In this document: positions 6,725-14,707 of the stretch, in pieces
Numbering within the stretch: position 1 is the stretch's first letter
Layout: every line of letters begins with the position of its first letter
NCBI GenBank assembly: GCA_039181495.1
Contig: JBCDCP010000018.1
Coordinates: 1-30,397 of the forward strand
Length of the DNA stretch: 30,397 nt
Reading direction: 5' to 3'
Source of the DNA: JBCDCP01 sp039181495
Lineage (GTDB): Bacteria; Pseudomonadota; Alphaproteobacteria; Rhizobiales; Tepidamorphaceae
Notes under the pieces: generated by a model
What the model saw: only the letters and a program-made list of their open reading frames with translations
What the model was told of the DNA's origin: nothing
Databases searched by the model: none
Made by a program: the position numbers and the translations under genes

Positions 6725-7456
6725 CTATCCGACATATTGGAACGCCGGGAACGTCTCGAGCAGCCAGAACGCAATCGAGGCCATGTGGCCGGTCATGAAC
6801 AGGACCCCGGTGACCACCAGCATGCCGCCCATGACCTTTTCGACGGTCGGCAAATGCCGCCGAAACCGCTGCGCGAATGAGAGAAAACGGGTGGCAAATG
6901 CAGCCGCGGCAACAAACGGTATCCCCAACCCAAGCGAATAGAACAGCAACATGAATGCGCCCTGGCCGGCGGTCTCCTCGGTGCCGGCCATGAACAGGAT
7001 AGCCGCCAGCACCGGACCGACACAGGGTGTCCAGCCAAAGGCGAAGGCAAGTCCGATCAGATAGGCACCAACGATCCCGGCTGGTTTCCGTTCCACCTGG
7101 ACCCGCGCTTCGCGGTATAGGAAGCCGATCTTGAACAGGCCGAGAAAGTGCAGCCCCATAATGATGATAATCACACCGGCAATGAGCGACAGCGTCGCAA
7201 AATGCTGCGCAATGCTCTGGCCGATAACACTGGCCGTTGCACCCATCCCGACAAAAACGGTCGTGAACCCCAGCACGAAAGCCAGTGCCGAGATCAACAG
7301 CTTGCGGCCAGTTTCAGCAGAGCTGCCCTCAGCAAGCTCTTCGAACGAGATGCCGGCGAGGTAGCAGAGATAGGGTGGCACCAGTGGCAACACGCAAGGC
7401 GAGATGAACGAAATCAGCCCGGCCAGCAGCGCTCCGCCGAATGTAACATCCAGCAT
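6725..7456 (-). CDS. soxV: SoxV, CcdA-family membrane thiol-disulfide transporter
   Basis: Inner-membrane protein that carries electrons from cytoplasmic thioredoxin to periplasmic SoxW. The 243-aa protein is hydrophobic with about six membrane segments. It has the two redox cysteines of the CcdA/DsbD-beta family in their normal contexts: Cys21 in SFISPCVLPLVPPY and Cys145 in AFGWTPCVGPVLA. An additional Cys31 is present. The start codon is preceded by GGAGAG. It is the first leftward gene from the divergent soxV/soxS region and precedes soxW, its expected partner. CTATATAG at 7505-7512 could serve as a -10 for it, but no good -35 is visible. Confidence 0.95.
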   Translation of the reverse strand: MLDVTFGGALLAGLISFISPCVLPLVPPYLCYLAGISFEELAEGSSAETGRKLLISALAFVLGFTTVFVGMGATASVIGQSIAQHFATLSLIAGVIIIIMGLHFLGLFKIGFLYREARVQVERKPAGIVGAYLIGLAFAFGWTPCVGPVLAAILFMAGTEETAGQGAFMLLFYSLGLGIPFVAAAAFATRFLSFAQRFRRHLPTVEKVMGGMLVVTGVLFMTGHMASIAFWLLETFPAFQYVG

Positions 7457-7577
7457 GGTCTCTCCAGAGGGGGCTCAGCGCGTTTCAGCGGTTACGTTTC
7501 CGCCCTATATAGACTGAGGCGCGCTTCTGTTATCGTTGCCATCTTGTCACAAGTAAGTGACGCCAAGGGCCGAATGG

Positions 7578-8063
7578 ATGCCACGAACATATTCAGATTT
7601 GCAAATGCGACAAGCACCCATCCCAATATCCATGTCGAGCATCGGCATGATTGCGCTCTTTGCGTTGACCTTGGTTGCCACGTTGATCGGCCGCCATGGT
7701 GTGACCGTGGCGGAGCCTGCCTGGCCGACCACGCATCTGGTGATGCTGGAAGAAGCAGGCTGCACCTATTGTCTTGAATGGGAAGCGGTTATCGGCCCGA
7801 TCTATCCGAAGACGTCGGAAGGCCGTATCGCGCCTTTGCGCAAGGTGGATATCCATGGCGCATGGCCCGATGATCTCACCGCTGTGCGCAAGGATGTTTA
7901 CACGCCAACCTTCATTCTGGTTCATGACGGCGAGGAAATTGGCCGCATCAGAGGCTATCCCGGCGAGGACTTCTTTTGGGGTTTGCTGGACCAGATGGTG
8001 CGTAAACTCCCTGATATACCACAAGCTATCGATTCGGTTTCTCTGGAAGAAACATCTGGATAA
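7578..8063 (+). CDS. soxS: SoxS, thioredoxin-fold periplasmic thiol reductase
   Basis: Thioredoxin-like protein known in Paracoccus to keep SoxYZ active through its thiols. The redox motif is EEAGCTYCLEWE, about 65 residues after the start. A hydrophobic segment (IGMIALFALTLVATLIG) precedes it and acts as signal or anchor, and a cis-proline loop YTPTFILV follows. The start is uncertain. The ATG at 7578 has AAGGG eight bases upstream and is used here; the frame also opens with GTG at 7557, and ATGs at 7605 and 7632 are possible. A SoxR-like operator at 7591-7606 would lie inside the gene with the early start and outside it with 7632. It is divergent from soxV and followed by soxR after 143 bp. 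Confidence 0.88.
   Translation: MPRTYSDLQMRQAPIPISMSSIGMIALFALTLVATLIGRHGVTVAEPAWPTTHLVMLEEAGCTYCLEWEAVIGPIYPKTSEGRIAPLRKVDIHGAWPDDLTAVRKDVYTPTFILVHDGEEIGRIRGYPGEDFFWGLLDQMVRKLPDIPQAIDSVSLEETSG
7591..7606. promoter_or_regulatory. Degenerate SoxR-type operator by soxS
   Basis: ATTC-N8-AAAT differs from the ATTC-N8-GAAT motif at a single base and resembles the soxX site beyond the core: 15 of 20 bases agree when the two are aligned with two flanking bases each side, including the shared centre ATTTG. It lies near the start of soxS, in the soxS-soxV divergent region where SoxR is known to bind in a related organism. Whether it is used is inference. Confidence 0.4.
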
Positions 8064-8206
8064 GCGTACAAATAGAAATTCCACGGGCCGCTTACGTGGT
8101 TTGCCTGCGCACAGACCCTCCATGGTGGCTCGACCCGGCTGGCGCATAGCTTGAACCCTAAAGAAACTGACGGTAGTTCTTGGCCAATCGATGTCTGGAC
8201 AAATAG

Positions 8207-8530
8207 ATGCAGCTTGAAGCCGAAACCATCGACCTTGCCGATATGGCCCACCAGGCCAAGAAGGCAGCGGATCTGCTCAAGGCCATGTCGCACGAGACAC
8301 GGCTTCTACTGTTGTGTGCGCTGGTGAATGGTGAGCGTGCGGTATCTGAACTTGAGGAGATGCTGCGGCTGCCGCAATCAACGGTGTCGCAACAGCTGGC
8401 ACGCCTGCGGCACGACCGCCTCGTCCAGACCCGCCGCGATGGCCGGATGATCTACTACTCGATCGCCGACAAAGACGTCGCGCAGATCATCGCAACGCTG
8501 CATTCGATCTTCTGCAGAGAGTTGCGCTAG
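8207..8530 (+). CDS. soxR: SoxR, ArsR-family sulfur-responsive repressor
   Basis: DNA-binding repressor of the sox genes. The 107-aa protein is a single winged helix of the ArsR/SmtB fold: helix-turn-helix with LPQSTVSQQLARLRHDRLV (residues 55-73), then the wing RRDGRMIYYSI. It lacks the ELCVCDL metal-binding motif of arsenic sensors. It has Cys37 and Cys103, 66 residues apart, the same separation as the persulfide-sensing Cys41 and Cys107 of Rhodobacter capsulatus SqrR. This supports sensing of sulfane sulfur by a Cys-Cys polysulfide bridge. It lies between soxS and soxT. The ribosome site is weak. No operator was seen directly in front of it. Confidence 0.93.
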   Translation: MQLEAETIDLADMAHQAKKAADLLKAMSHETRLLLLCALVNGERAVSELEEMLRLPQSTVSQQLARLRHDRLVQTRRDGRMIYYSIADKDVAQIIATLHSIFCRELR

Positions 8531-8631
8531 AGCTCGAACCGCTCGCCTTTCAGCTACCAACTTGTAACCCTGCGCAGGCCCTTTGAGTGACCAATCAGTG
8601 TCGCTCGTTGAGCCATCTGCGCTTATACATC

Positions 8632-8657
8632 GAAACAATCGAATATTTGTTCGTTTC
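8632..8657. promoter_or_regulatory. Imperfect 26-bp palindrome upstream of soxT
   Basis: A symmetric element centred on AATATT, with 20 of 26 positions matching their own reverse complement; the outer arms GAAAC/GTTTC are exact. Its size and AT-rich centre fit a winged-helix operator. It lies 85 bp before soxT. The related BigR-type half-site ATATTC occurs on its minus strand. Assignment to SoxR is inference. Confidence 0.4.
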
Positions 8658-8674
8658 CTTGAGCAGGCTCAAGG
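8657..8674 (+). promoter_or_regulatory. Perfect 8-bp inverted repeat upstream of soxT
   Basis: CCTTGAGC (8657-8664) and GCTCAAGG (8667-8674) are exact complements around a 2-base AG centre. It directly abuts the palindrome at 8632-8657 and is followed by a further small stem AGCCG/CGGCT at 8681-8695. It could be an operator or, in RNA, a hairpin. There is no T-run, so it is not a standard terminator for soxR. Confidence 0.35.
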
Positions 8675-8742
8675 CGGACCAGCCGTGCTTCGGCTAGAGG
8701 CAAAAAAGTTGCTGATCTGCGCACGCTGCTCGAGACCTCGTA

Positions 8743-9831
8743 ATGGACCTCACCTTCATCATCGACACCGTCGGCGAACCGTGGACCGCCGCCATCGGTG
8801 GCGCTGCGGTCGGGTTACTGTTCGGGTTCTTTGCCCAGCGAAGCCAGTTCTGCCTGCGGGCAGCCGCTGTTGAATTCGCCCATGCGCGGATAGGCAGCAA
8901 GGTCGCAATCTGGCTGTTGGCGTTTTCCCTTGCGGTGTTTGGCACGCAAATGCTGATCATTGGTGACGAGTTCGCTTCTGGCGAGGCGCGTCAGCTGTCC
9001 TCACCACAGAGCCTGTCCGGCGCAATCGTTGGTGGGCTGATGTTTGGTGCCGGCATGGTGCTCGCCCGCGGCTGCGCAAGCCGGCTGCTTGTGCTGTCAG
9101 CCACGGGCAATCTGCGGGCGCTGGTCTCGGGTCTCATCTTCGCTGTTGTCGCCCAAGCCTCTTTGCGCGGCTTTCTGGCGCCGCTCCGCAGCGACATCGC
9201 CGGCTGGTGGACGACTGCCTCGATTCCCTCCAACGACGCCCTCTACCTCTTCGGCGTCGAGAACGAAGTCGGCCTTGCCTTCGCCATGCTGTGGCTGATT
9301 GGCGCTGTGATGTTTGCCGCGCTCAACAGAATAGGGTTCTGGGCATGGGTTGGCGGGATCGGAGTCGGTCTGACAATCCCAGCCGGATGGTGGTTCACCT
9401 ATACCTTGTCCGGCCAGGCATTCGATCCTGTTCAGATCGAAAGCGTCAGCTTCACCGGACCGTCAGCTGACACGCTGATGCTATTTCTGAGCCCGCCTGG
9501 CTCCATCCTCGATTTCGACGTTGGTCTCGTGCCGGGGGTGTTCGCAGGTTCGTTCATCGCCGCGGTTCTGTTCCGGGAAGCCAAGTTGCAGGGCTTCGGT
9601 GACGGGCTCAGTATGCGGCGTTACATCATCGGCGCTGTGCTGATGGGGTTTGGCGGCATGCTCGCCGGAGGATGCGCCGTGGGCGCTGGTGTCACCGGCG
9701 GCGCGATCTTTGCCGTCACCGCTTGGTTGACATTGTTTTCCATCTGGTTTGCCGCGATCCTGACCGATCTCATCGTCGACAGACAGCCCAAGGAACAACC
9801 GGAAGCACCCAATGCTGTTCCGGCTGAGTGA
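8743..9831 (+). CDS. soxT: SoxT, YeeE/YedE-family sulfur-compound transporter
   Basis: Polytopic membrane protein of the YeeE/YedE (DUF395) family, thought to move sulfur compounds across the inner membrane. SoxT-type members next to soxR-like genes have been linked to sulfur import and signalling to the repressor. The 362-aa protein has about nine or ten membrane segments and the internal duplication of the family: GAGMVLARGCASR (Cys111) in the first half and GFGGMLAGGCAVGAG (Cys311) in the second, plus Cys37 in QRSQFCLRAA. It follows soxR after a 212-bp gap rich in inverted repeats. No clear ribosome site precedes the ATG. It converges with the HxlR gene 28 bp downstream. Confidence 0.9.
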   Translation: MDLTFIIDTVGEPWTAAIGGAAVGLLFGFFAQRSQFCLRAAAVEFAHARIGSKVAIWLLAFSLAVFGTQMLIIGDEFASGEARQLSSPQSLSGAIVGGLMFGAGMVLARGCASRLLVLSATGNLRALVSGLIFAVVAQASLRGFLAPLRSDIAGWWTTASIPSNDALYLFGVENEVGLAFAMLWLIGAVMFAALNRIGFWAWVGGIGVGLTIPAGWWFTYTLSGQAFDPVQIESVSFTGPSADTLMLFLSPPGSILDFDVGLVPGVFAGSFIAAVLFREAKLQGFGDGLSMRRYIIGAVLMGFGGMLAGGCAVGAGVTGGAIFAVTAWLTLFSIWFAAILTDLIVDRQPKEQPEAPNAVPAE

Positions 9832-9859
9832 GTAGCCGATCGCCTTTTCTTGCTCGCGC

Positions 9860-10255
9860 TCAAGGCCCGCTTCGCTTTAGTACGCCCTGGCGACCATCAT
9901 TGGCAGCGTGCCGCTCCGACCAGTCTCGAAGTGCGTCCAGAACACCCAGGGCGGACCGCCCGTGATCGGTGATCGCGTACTCGACCGAAACCGGCGTAGT
10001 CGATTTCACCTCCCGGCTGATCAAGCCATGCGCCTCAAGCAAACGCAGCCGTTCTGAGATCATCTTTCGGCTCGCGCCGCCAATCATTCTGGCGAGATCA
10101 TTGAAGCGCACCGGTTCGGCCCTCAGGTGCCAGAGGATAGAACCTGTCCACTTGCCGCCAAGAACACGCATGCCCTGCTCGATCGCGCAGGGTTCCGCGC
10201 ATGCTTCAGCGACGATCCGACGCCCTCGCTGGTCTGTCTCAATGTGTGCCCGCAT
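9860..10255 (-). CDS. HxlR-family transcriptional regulator
   Basis: Winged-helix regulator of the HxlR/DUF24 family (131 aa). The family core is clear: CAIEQGMRVLGGKWTGSILWHL (about residues 23-44), RFNDLARMIGGASRKMISERLRLLEAHGLI as the recognition region, and the C-terminal EYAITDHGRSALGVLDALRDW. Cys23 just before the core is the position at which several family members sense electrophiles or oxidants, and a second cysteine (Cys19) lies close by. It is divergent from the glutathione S-transferase gene 100 bp away, the usual layout for a regulator and its target. Control of that gene is inference. Confidence 0.9.
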   Translation of the reverse strand: MRAHIETDQRGRRIVAEACAEPCAIEQGMRVLGGKWTGSILWHLRAEPVRFNDLARMIGGASRKMISERLRLLEAHGLISREVKSTTPVSVEYAITDHGRSALGVLDALRDWSERHAANDGRQGVLKRSGP

Positions 10256-10278
10256 CCGTCATATCTAGGTTCCAAAAA

Positions 10279-10301
10279 GTATACTGGTTGATTTTCTATA
10301 C
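10279..10301. promoter_or_regulatory. Inverted repeat between hxlR-type gene and gst
   Basis: GTATA-N13-TATAC in the 100-bp divergent gap. Exact 5-bp arms roughly two helical turns apart suit a dimeric winged-helix regulator, so this is the best candidate operator for the adjacent HxlR protein. The arms are short, so chance cannot be excluded. Confidence 0.4.
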
Positions 10302-10355
10302 CGAGGCTCGCAAATCCTCAAGCGCACTCCACTGGGCAAGACAAGGATCGCCCCG

Positions 10356-11072
10356 ATGCCAAAGCCAGACATTCAGCTCTACACCGCTGCAACGATGAAC
10401 GGCTACAAGCCGGTCATCTTCCTTGAGGAGGCGAAAGAGGATTACGAACTCACCTTCGTGGACTTCGCCAAAAAGGAGCAGAAAGAGCCGGACTATCTCA
10501 AGCTCAATCCGAATGGGCGCATTCCGACCATCGTCGATAGAGGTAATGATGATTTCGCTGTGTTCGAGAGCGGAGCCATCCTTTGGTATCTGGCTGAAAA
10601 ATTCGGGAGGTTCTTGCCGAGCGAACAGAAGGCCCGATCCGAGACCCTGCAATGGCTGATGTTCCAGATGGGCGGCATCGGCCCAATGATGGGACAGGCA
10701 ATGTATTTCCAGCGCATCGCAGCCCCAAACGGCGAGCACGTGCCGTTTGCGATCAAGCGCTATGTCGATGAAACACGGCGGTTGCTCGAAGTTCTCAACA
10801 CGCGGCTTGAGGGGCGGGAATGGTTGGCGGCTGACGAGTACACGATAGCGGACATGGCGACATATCCTTGGGCGCGGGCGTATGTCTGGGCCAAGGTCTC
10901 TATTGAGGGGTTGGACAATCTCAAGGCATGGTTCGACCGCATCGATGAAAGGCCGATGGTCCAGAAAGCGCTAACGATCCCAAAAGCGCAACCAGCCTTC
11001 TGGGGACAGGCGGACGAGACCGAGTTTCTCAAAGAGAATGCGGCGAGGTTTGCCTCTGACGTGCGCTCCTGA
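10356..11072 (+). CDS. Glutathione S-transferase, Nu-class-like (YfcG/YghU type)
   Basis: Cytosolic glutathione-dependent transferase or disulfide reductase of 238 aa. The N-terminal thioredoxin-like domain has the Nu-class opening YTAATMNGYKPVIFLEEA, in which the Thr/Asn pair replaces a catalytic Tyr or Cys. The glutathione-binding segment NPNGRIPTIVDRG...VFESGAILWYLAEKFG follows. The C-terminal helical domain has the N-capping motif YTIADMATYPW (about residues 167-177). A ribosome site AAGGA lies eight bases before the ATG. The gene is divergent from the HxlR regulator, which suggests induction by electrophiles or oxidants. Exact substrate is unknown. Confidence 0.88.
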   Translation: MPKPDIQLYTAATMNGYKPVIFLEEAKEDYELTFVDFAKKEQKEPDYLKLNPNGRIPTIVDRGNDDFAVFESGAILWYLAEKFGRFLPSEQKARSETLQWLMFQMGGIGPMMGQAMYFQRIAAPNGEHVPFAIKRYVDETRRLLEVLNTRLEGREWLAADEYTIADMATYPWARAYVWAKVSIEGLDNLKAWFDRIDERPMVQKALTIPKAQPAFWGQADETEFLKENAARFASDVRS

Positions 11073-11312
11073 TCGGTCGATCAAGGCCCTGCAAATCAGC
11101 CTCGTTCTTGCCACTTAGACCCGAAACTCGGGCTATGGCAGAAACACGATGAAACCGAGATGAGGCTCAAACCGTTAGTAATTTGTCCGAATTATCCGCC
11201 AAGAACGTCCCAGATAGATTGCAAAAGCTCTCAACACATCGCTATCAATGCGCCTGACAATCCAGCGGTCAGACGTTGATGGCCCTTATGAACTTGGCGG
11301 GTCCGGACGGCT
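11073..11312 (+). other. gst-acnB intergenic region
   Basis: 240 bp without a supported gene. It holds one small hairpin, CCCGA-AAC-TCGGG at 11120-11132, which could end the gst transcript but is not followed by a T-run. No -35/-10 pair or operator for acnB is clear. Confidence 0.4.
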
Positions 11313-14105
11313 ATGAACTTGTACGAAAATTATTTGGGCGAGATCGAGAACCGGAAAGAACAGGGGCTGCACCCCAAGCCCATCGAAAGCGGTGCGTTGG
11401 TCGCCGAAATTGTTTCGCAGGTTAAAGACCCCGAGAACGAGCACCGAGAGCGCTCTCTGCAGTTTTTCATTTACAACACACTGCCCGGCACAACGAGCGC
11501 TGCCGGCGAAAAAGCGCGTTTCCTGAAAGAGATCATACTGGGGGATTATACCCTAGAGGAGATTTCTCCGAGCTTCGCATTCGAGCTGCTGTCCCACATG
11601 AAGGGCGGCCCTTCGGTCGAGGTGCTGATCGATCTGGCTCTCGGCGATGACGTGGCCACGGCGAGGCAAGCGGCCGACGTCCTCAAGACTCAGGTCTTCT
11701 TGTACGAAGCGGATACAGAACGCCTGGGCCAGGCTTATGCCGAAGGAAACGAGATCGCCAAAGATGTCCTGGAGAGCTATGCGAAAGCCGAGTTCTTCAC
11801 CAAGCTGCCCGACATCGACGAGCAGATAGAGGTCGTCACCTACATCGCCGCCGAGGGCGATGTGTCGACCGATCTGTTGTCTCCTGGAAACCAGGCTCAC
11901 TCACGCTCGGACCGCGAGTTGCACGGCAAGTGCATGATCTCCGAAGCCGCTCAGGCGGAAATTCAGGAGTTGCAGAAACTGCACCCCGGCAAACGTGTGA
12001 TGCTGGTCGCCGAAAAGGGAACGATGGGTGTTGGCTCGTCCAGAATGTCGGGCGTGAACAACGTCGCTTTGTGGACGGGTCAGCAGGCCAGCCCCTACGT
12101 GCCGTTCGTCAACATTGCGCCGGTCGTTGGCGGCACCAATGGCATCTCCCCGATATTCCTGACCACCGTCGGCGTGACAGGCGGCATTGGCATCGATCTG
12201 AAGAACTGGGTGAAGAAGACCGGGCCAGATGGCAACCCGATCTTGAACAACAATGGTGACCCCGTTCTTGAACAAAAATACTCGGTCGAAACCGGAACCG
12301 TGCTGACGATCAATACCAAGACAAAGAAGTTGTATGACAAAGATGGCGGCAAGGAACTTGTCGACATCTCGTCGTCATTCACGCCGCAGAAGATCGAGTT
12401 CATCAAGGCCGGCGGCTCCTATGCCATCGTCTTCGGCAAGAAGCTGCAGAGCTTCGCGGCTTCGGCGCTCGGCATTGAAACACCGGTTGTCTTCGCCCCG
12501 TCCAAGGAAATCTCGCATGAGGGACAGGGGCTCACTGCAGTCGAGAAGATCTTCAACAAGAATGCTGTGGGTGTGCCCGAGGGAACCATTCTGCATGCGG
12601 GATCCGATGTCCGGGTCAAGGTGAACATTGTCGGCTCTCAGGACACGACTGGCCTGATGACCAGCCAGGAACTGGAGGCGATGGCTGCGACCATCATCTC
12701 GCCCAAGGTTGATGGCGCCTATCAGTCCGGCTGCCACACGGCATCGGTCTGGGATCTGAAAGCGCAAGCGAACATTCCGAAGCTCATGAGCTTCATGAAC
12801 AAGTTCGGTCTCATCACAGCGCGTGACCCCAAGGGCGTCTACCACTCAATGACCGACGTCATCCACAAGGTTCTGAACGACATCACCGTTGATGACTGGG
12901 CAGTCATCATCGGCGGCGACTCTCATACCAGAATGTCGAAAGGCGTCGCTTTTGGCGCCGATTCAGGGACCGTTGCCCTGGCTCTCGCAACGGGTGAGGC
13001 AACGATGCCGATCCCGGAGTCTGTGAAGGTCACGTTCAAGGGGACGCTGAAGGACCATATGGATTTCCGCGACGTCGTTCACGCCACCCAGGCGCAGATG
13101 CTCCAGGAATTCGGCGATAACGTCTTCCAAGGCCGTATCATCGAGGTACATCTCGGCACGCTCTTGGCTGATCAGGCCTTCACCTTCACCGACTGGACCG
13201 CAGAGATGAAGGCCAAGGCCGCCATCTGCATCTCCGAGGATGAGACCCTCATTGAATCGCTCAACCTCGCCAAGAGCCGCATTCAAATCATGATCGACAA
13301 GGGAATGGACAATGAACCCCAGACCCTCAAAGGCCTTATCAACATCGCCGACAACAGGATCGCCGAAATCAAGTCAGGTGAACGCCCTGCCTTGGCACCG
13401 GACGATAATGCCAAGTACTTCGCCGAGTTCGTCGTCGATCTGGATCAGATCGAAGAACCTATGATCGCCGATCCGGACGTGAACAATATCGATGTGTCGA
13501 AGCGCTACACCCACGATACGATCCGGCCGGTTTCCTATTACAATGGCGAGAAGAAGGTCGATCTTGGCTTCGTCGGCTCCTGCATGGTGCACAAGGGCGA
13601 TTTGAAGATCGTCGCGCAGATGCTCAAGAACCTTGAGAAATCGAACGGCAAGATCGAATTCAACGCGCCGCTGGTCGTGGCGGCGCCAACCTACAACATC
13701 ATCGACGAACTCAAGGAAGAGGGCGACTGGGGAATCCTGCAGCAGTATTCCGGCTTTGAATTCGACGATAGCGCACCGAAGACGGACGCTCGGGTCGAGT
13801 ACGAGAATATCCTGTACCTCGAACGACCGGGCTGCAATCTCTGCATGGGAAATCAGGAAAAGGCGGAGCGAGGCGATACCGTTCTGGCCACCTCTACCCG
13901 TCTCTTCAAAGGCCGGGTCGTCGAAGACAGTGAAGAAAAGAAAGGCGAGTCATTGCTCGCCTCAACACCGGTGGTGGTTCTGTCGGCCATTTTGGGTCGG
14001 ACCCCGAGCATCGAGGAATACAAGGAAGCTGTGGAGGGGATCACGCTGACCGAGTTCTCCCCACCGCTCGACAAGCCGTTTGATTCCCTGTCCGTTCACT
14101 ACTAA
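11313..14105 (+). CDS. acnB: Aconitate hydratase B
   Basis: Cytoplasmic iron-sulfur enzyme of the TCA cycle interconverting citrate and isocitrate (also 2-methylisocitrate dehydratase in related enzymes). At 930 aa it is about 65 longer than Escherichia coli AcnB. The N-terminal HEAT-like and swivel regions lead to the substrate motifs VGSQDTTGLMT and GGDSHTRMS. The [4Fe-4S] cysteines are Cys757 (GFVGSCMVHKG) and Cys841/Cys844 (RPGCNLCMGNQEKA), giving C-x83-C-x2-C against C-x58-C-x2-C in E. coli. The opening (MNLYENYLGEIE...FFIYNTLPGTTSAAG) and the insert after IDLKNWVKK match, from memory, the Bacteroidetes AcnB type. Alphaproteobacteria mostly use AcnA, so transfer is plausible. Ribosome site is weak. 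Confidence 0.96.
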   Translation: MNLYENYLGEIENRKEQGLHPKPIESGALVAEIVSQVKDPENEHRERSLQFFIYNTLPGTTSAAGEKARFLKEIILGDYTLEEISPSFAFELLSHMKGGPSVEVLIDLALGDDVATARQAADVLKTQVFLYEADTERLGQAYAEGNEIAKDVLESYAKAEFFTKLPDIDEQIEVVTYIAAEGDVSTDLLSPGNQAHSRSDRELHGKCMISEAAQAEIQELQKLHPGKRVMLVAEKGTMGVGSSRMSGVNNVALWTGQQASPYVPFVNIAPVVGGTNGISPIFLTTVGVTGGIGIDLKNWVKKTGPDGNPILNNNGDPVLEQKYSVETGTVLTINTKTKKLYDKDGGKELVDISSSFTPQKIEFIKAGGSYAIVFGKKLQSFAASALGIETPVVFAPSKEISHEGQGLTAVEKIFNKNAVGVPEGTILHAGSDVRVKVNIVGSQDTTGLMTSQELEAMAATIISPKVDGAYQSGCHTASVWDLKAQANIPKLMSFMNKFGLITARDPKGVYHSMTDVIHKVLNDITVDDWAVIIGGDSHTRMSKGVAFGADSGTVALALATGEATMPIPESVKVTFKGTLKDHMDFRDVVHATQAQMLQEFGDNVFQGRIIEVHLGTLLADQAFTFTDWTAEMKAKAAICISEDETLIESLNLAKSRIQIMIDKGMDNEPQTLKGLINIADNRIAEIKSGERPALAPDDNAKYFAEFVVDLDQIEEPMIADPDVNNIDVSKRYTHDTIRPVSYYNGEKKVDLGFVGSCMVHKGDLKIVAQMLKNLEKSNGKIEFNAPLVVAAPTYNIIDELKEEGDWGILQQYSGFEFDDSAPKTDARVEYENILYLERPGCNLCMGNQEKAERGDTVLATSTRLFKGRVVEDSEEKKGESLLASTPVVVLSAILGRTPSIEEYKEAVEGITLTEFSPPLDKPFDSLSVHY

Positions 14106-14140
14106 GAGCCAACGATTGGGGTGACAGTTGCTTTAGGCTT

Positions 14141-14515
14141 TCAGGGGCCAGGGCAGCGCATCAGCGGTCCGTTTGACAAAGGAAAGTCCCAACGCAAGGT
14201 CAGCTCATCGCCCATCAGGACCATTCCCAGCGAATAGTCCCGGACGGTGTCTTCACCACACTGCGCCTGCGCAGTCGTAAAGAACCCGTCTTCGCGGGTC
14301 TCGACGGGACCCCAGTTCAGCCGGCACCCAAACCGGCCCTGCCTCAACCAACCTGAGCTTATCTCAAAAGGCTCGGCCAGGACTGTTCCACCGGGCTTGA
14401 TCGGAGCCCGCGCGCATTGATTGGCGGTGCCCCAGGTCCCCAAGAGCGTTTTGCGTTCATCGGCCGCAGCGGTGACCGGCATCAGAAGCAAGGTTATCAC
14501 GATGGCATGGCGCAT
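14141..14515 (-). CDS. Hypothetical secreted cysteine-containing protein
   Basis: A 124-aa product I do not recognise. It has a convincing signal peptide (MRHAIVITLLLMPVTAAA, cleavage near residue 18-19). The mature part of about 105 residues begins ERKTLLGTWGTANQC and has four cysteines, enough for two disulfides. The LLGTWGT opening resembles small periplasmic lipocalin-like or META-like beta proteins, but I would not assign a family. It converges with acnB (35 bp apart), and its start lies about 190 bp from the livK stop on the same strand, with a hairpin terminator between, so it is probably a separate unit. Confidence 0.65.
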   Translation of the reverse strand: MRHAIVITLLLMPVTAAADERKTLLGTWGTANQCARAPIKPGGTVLAEPFEISSGWLRQGRFGCRLNWGPVETREDGFFTTAQAQCGEDTVRDYSLGMVLMGDELTLRWDFPLSNGPLMRCPGP

Positions 14516-14626
14516 CGGGTCTGGTTAGCCACAGTTATCCAGCCTCACCAATCAACTCGCCTTGATTAGCTTTCGCGAACGGGGTGACGGTGTTGGCGCC
14601 GATACGTTCGTCAATCACTTATAGAA

Positions 14627-14650
14627 ACGCCGGACCCGAGGGCCCGGCGT
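14627..14650 (-). terminator. Hairpin terminator after the liv operon
   Basis: ACGCCGGACCC and GGGCCCGGCGT pair as an 11-position stem with a single A-C mismatch, 57 bp past the stop of the binding-protein gene. On the minus strand the stem is followed by TTTCTATAAG, a short T-rich run. It best fits the end of the leftward liv transcript. Confidence 0.6.
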
Positions 14651-14707
14651 CTTGATAGTTCATCGGCCTTGAGGGTCGGCGGGCGTCCCTCCAGCGAGCC
14701 CTAAAAT

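Noticed and set aside
11288..11313. Upstream ATG as the acnB start
   Set aside because: It is 25 bases from the chosen start and so out of frame.
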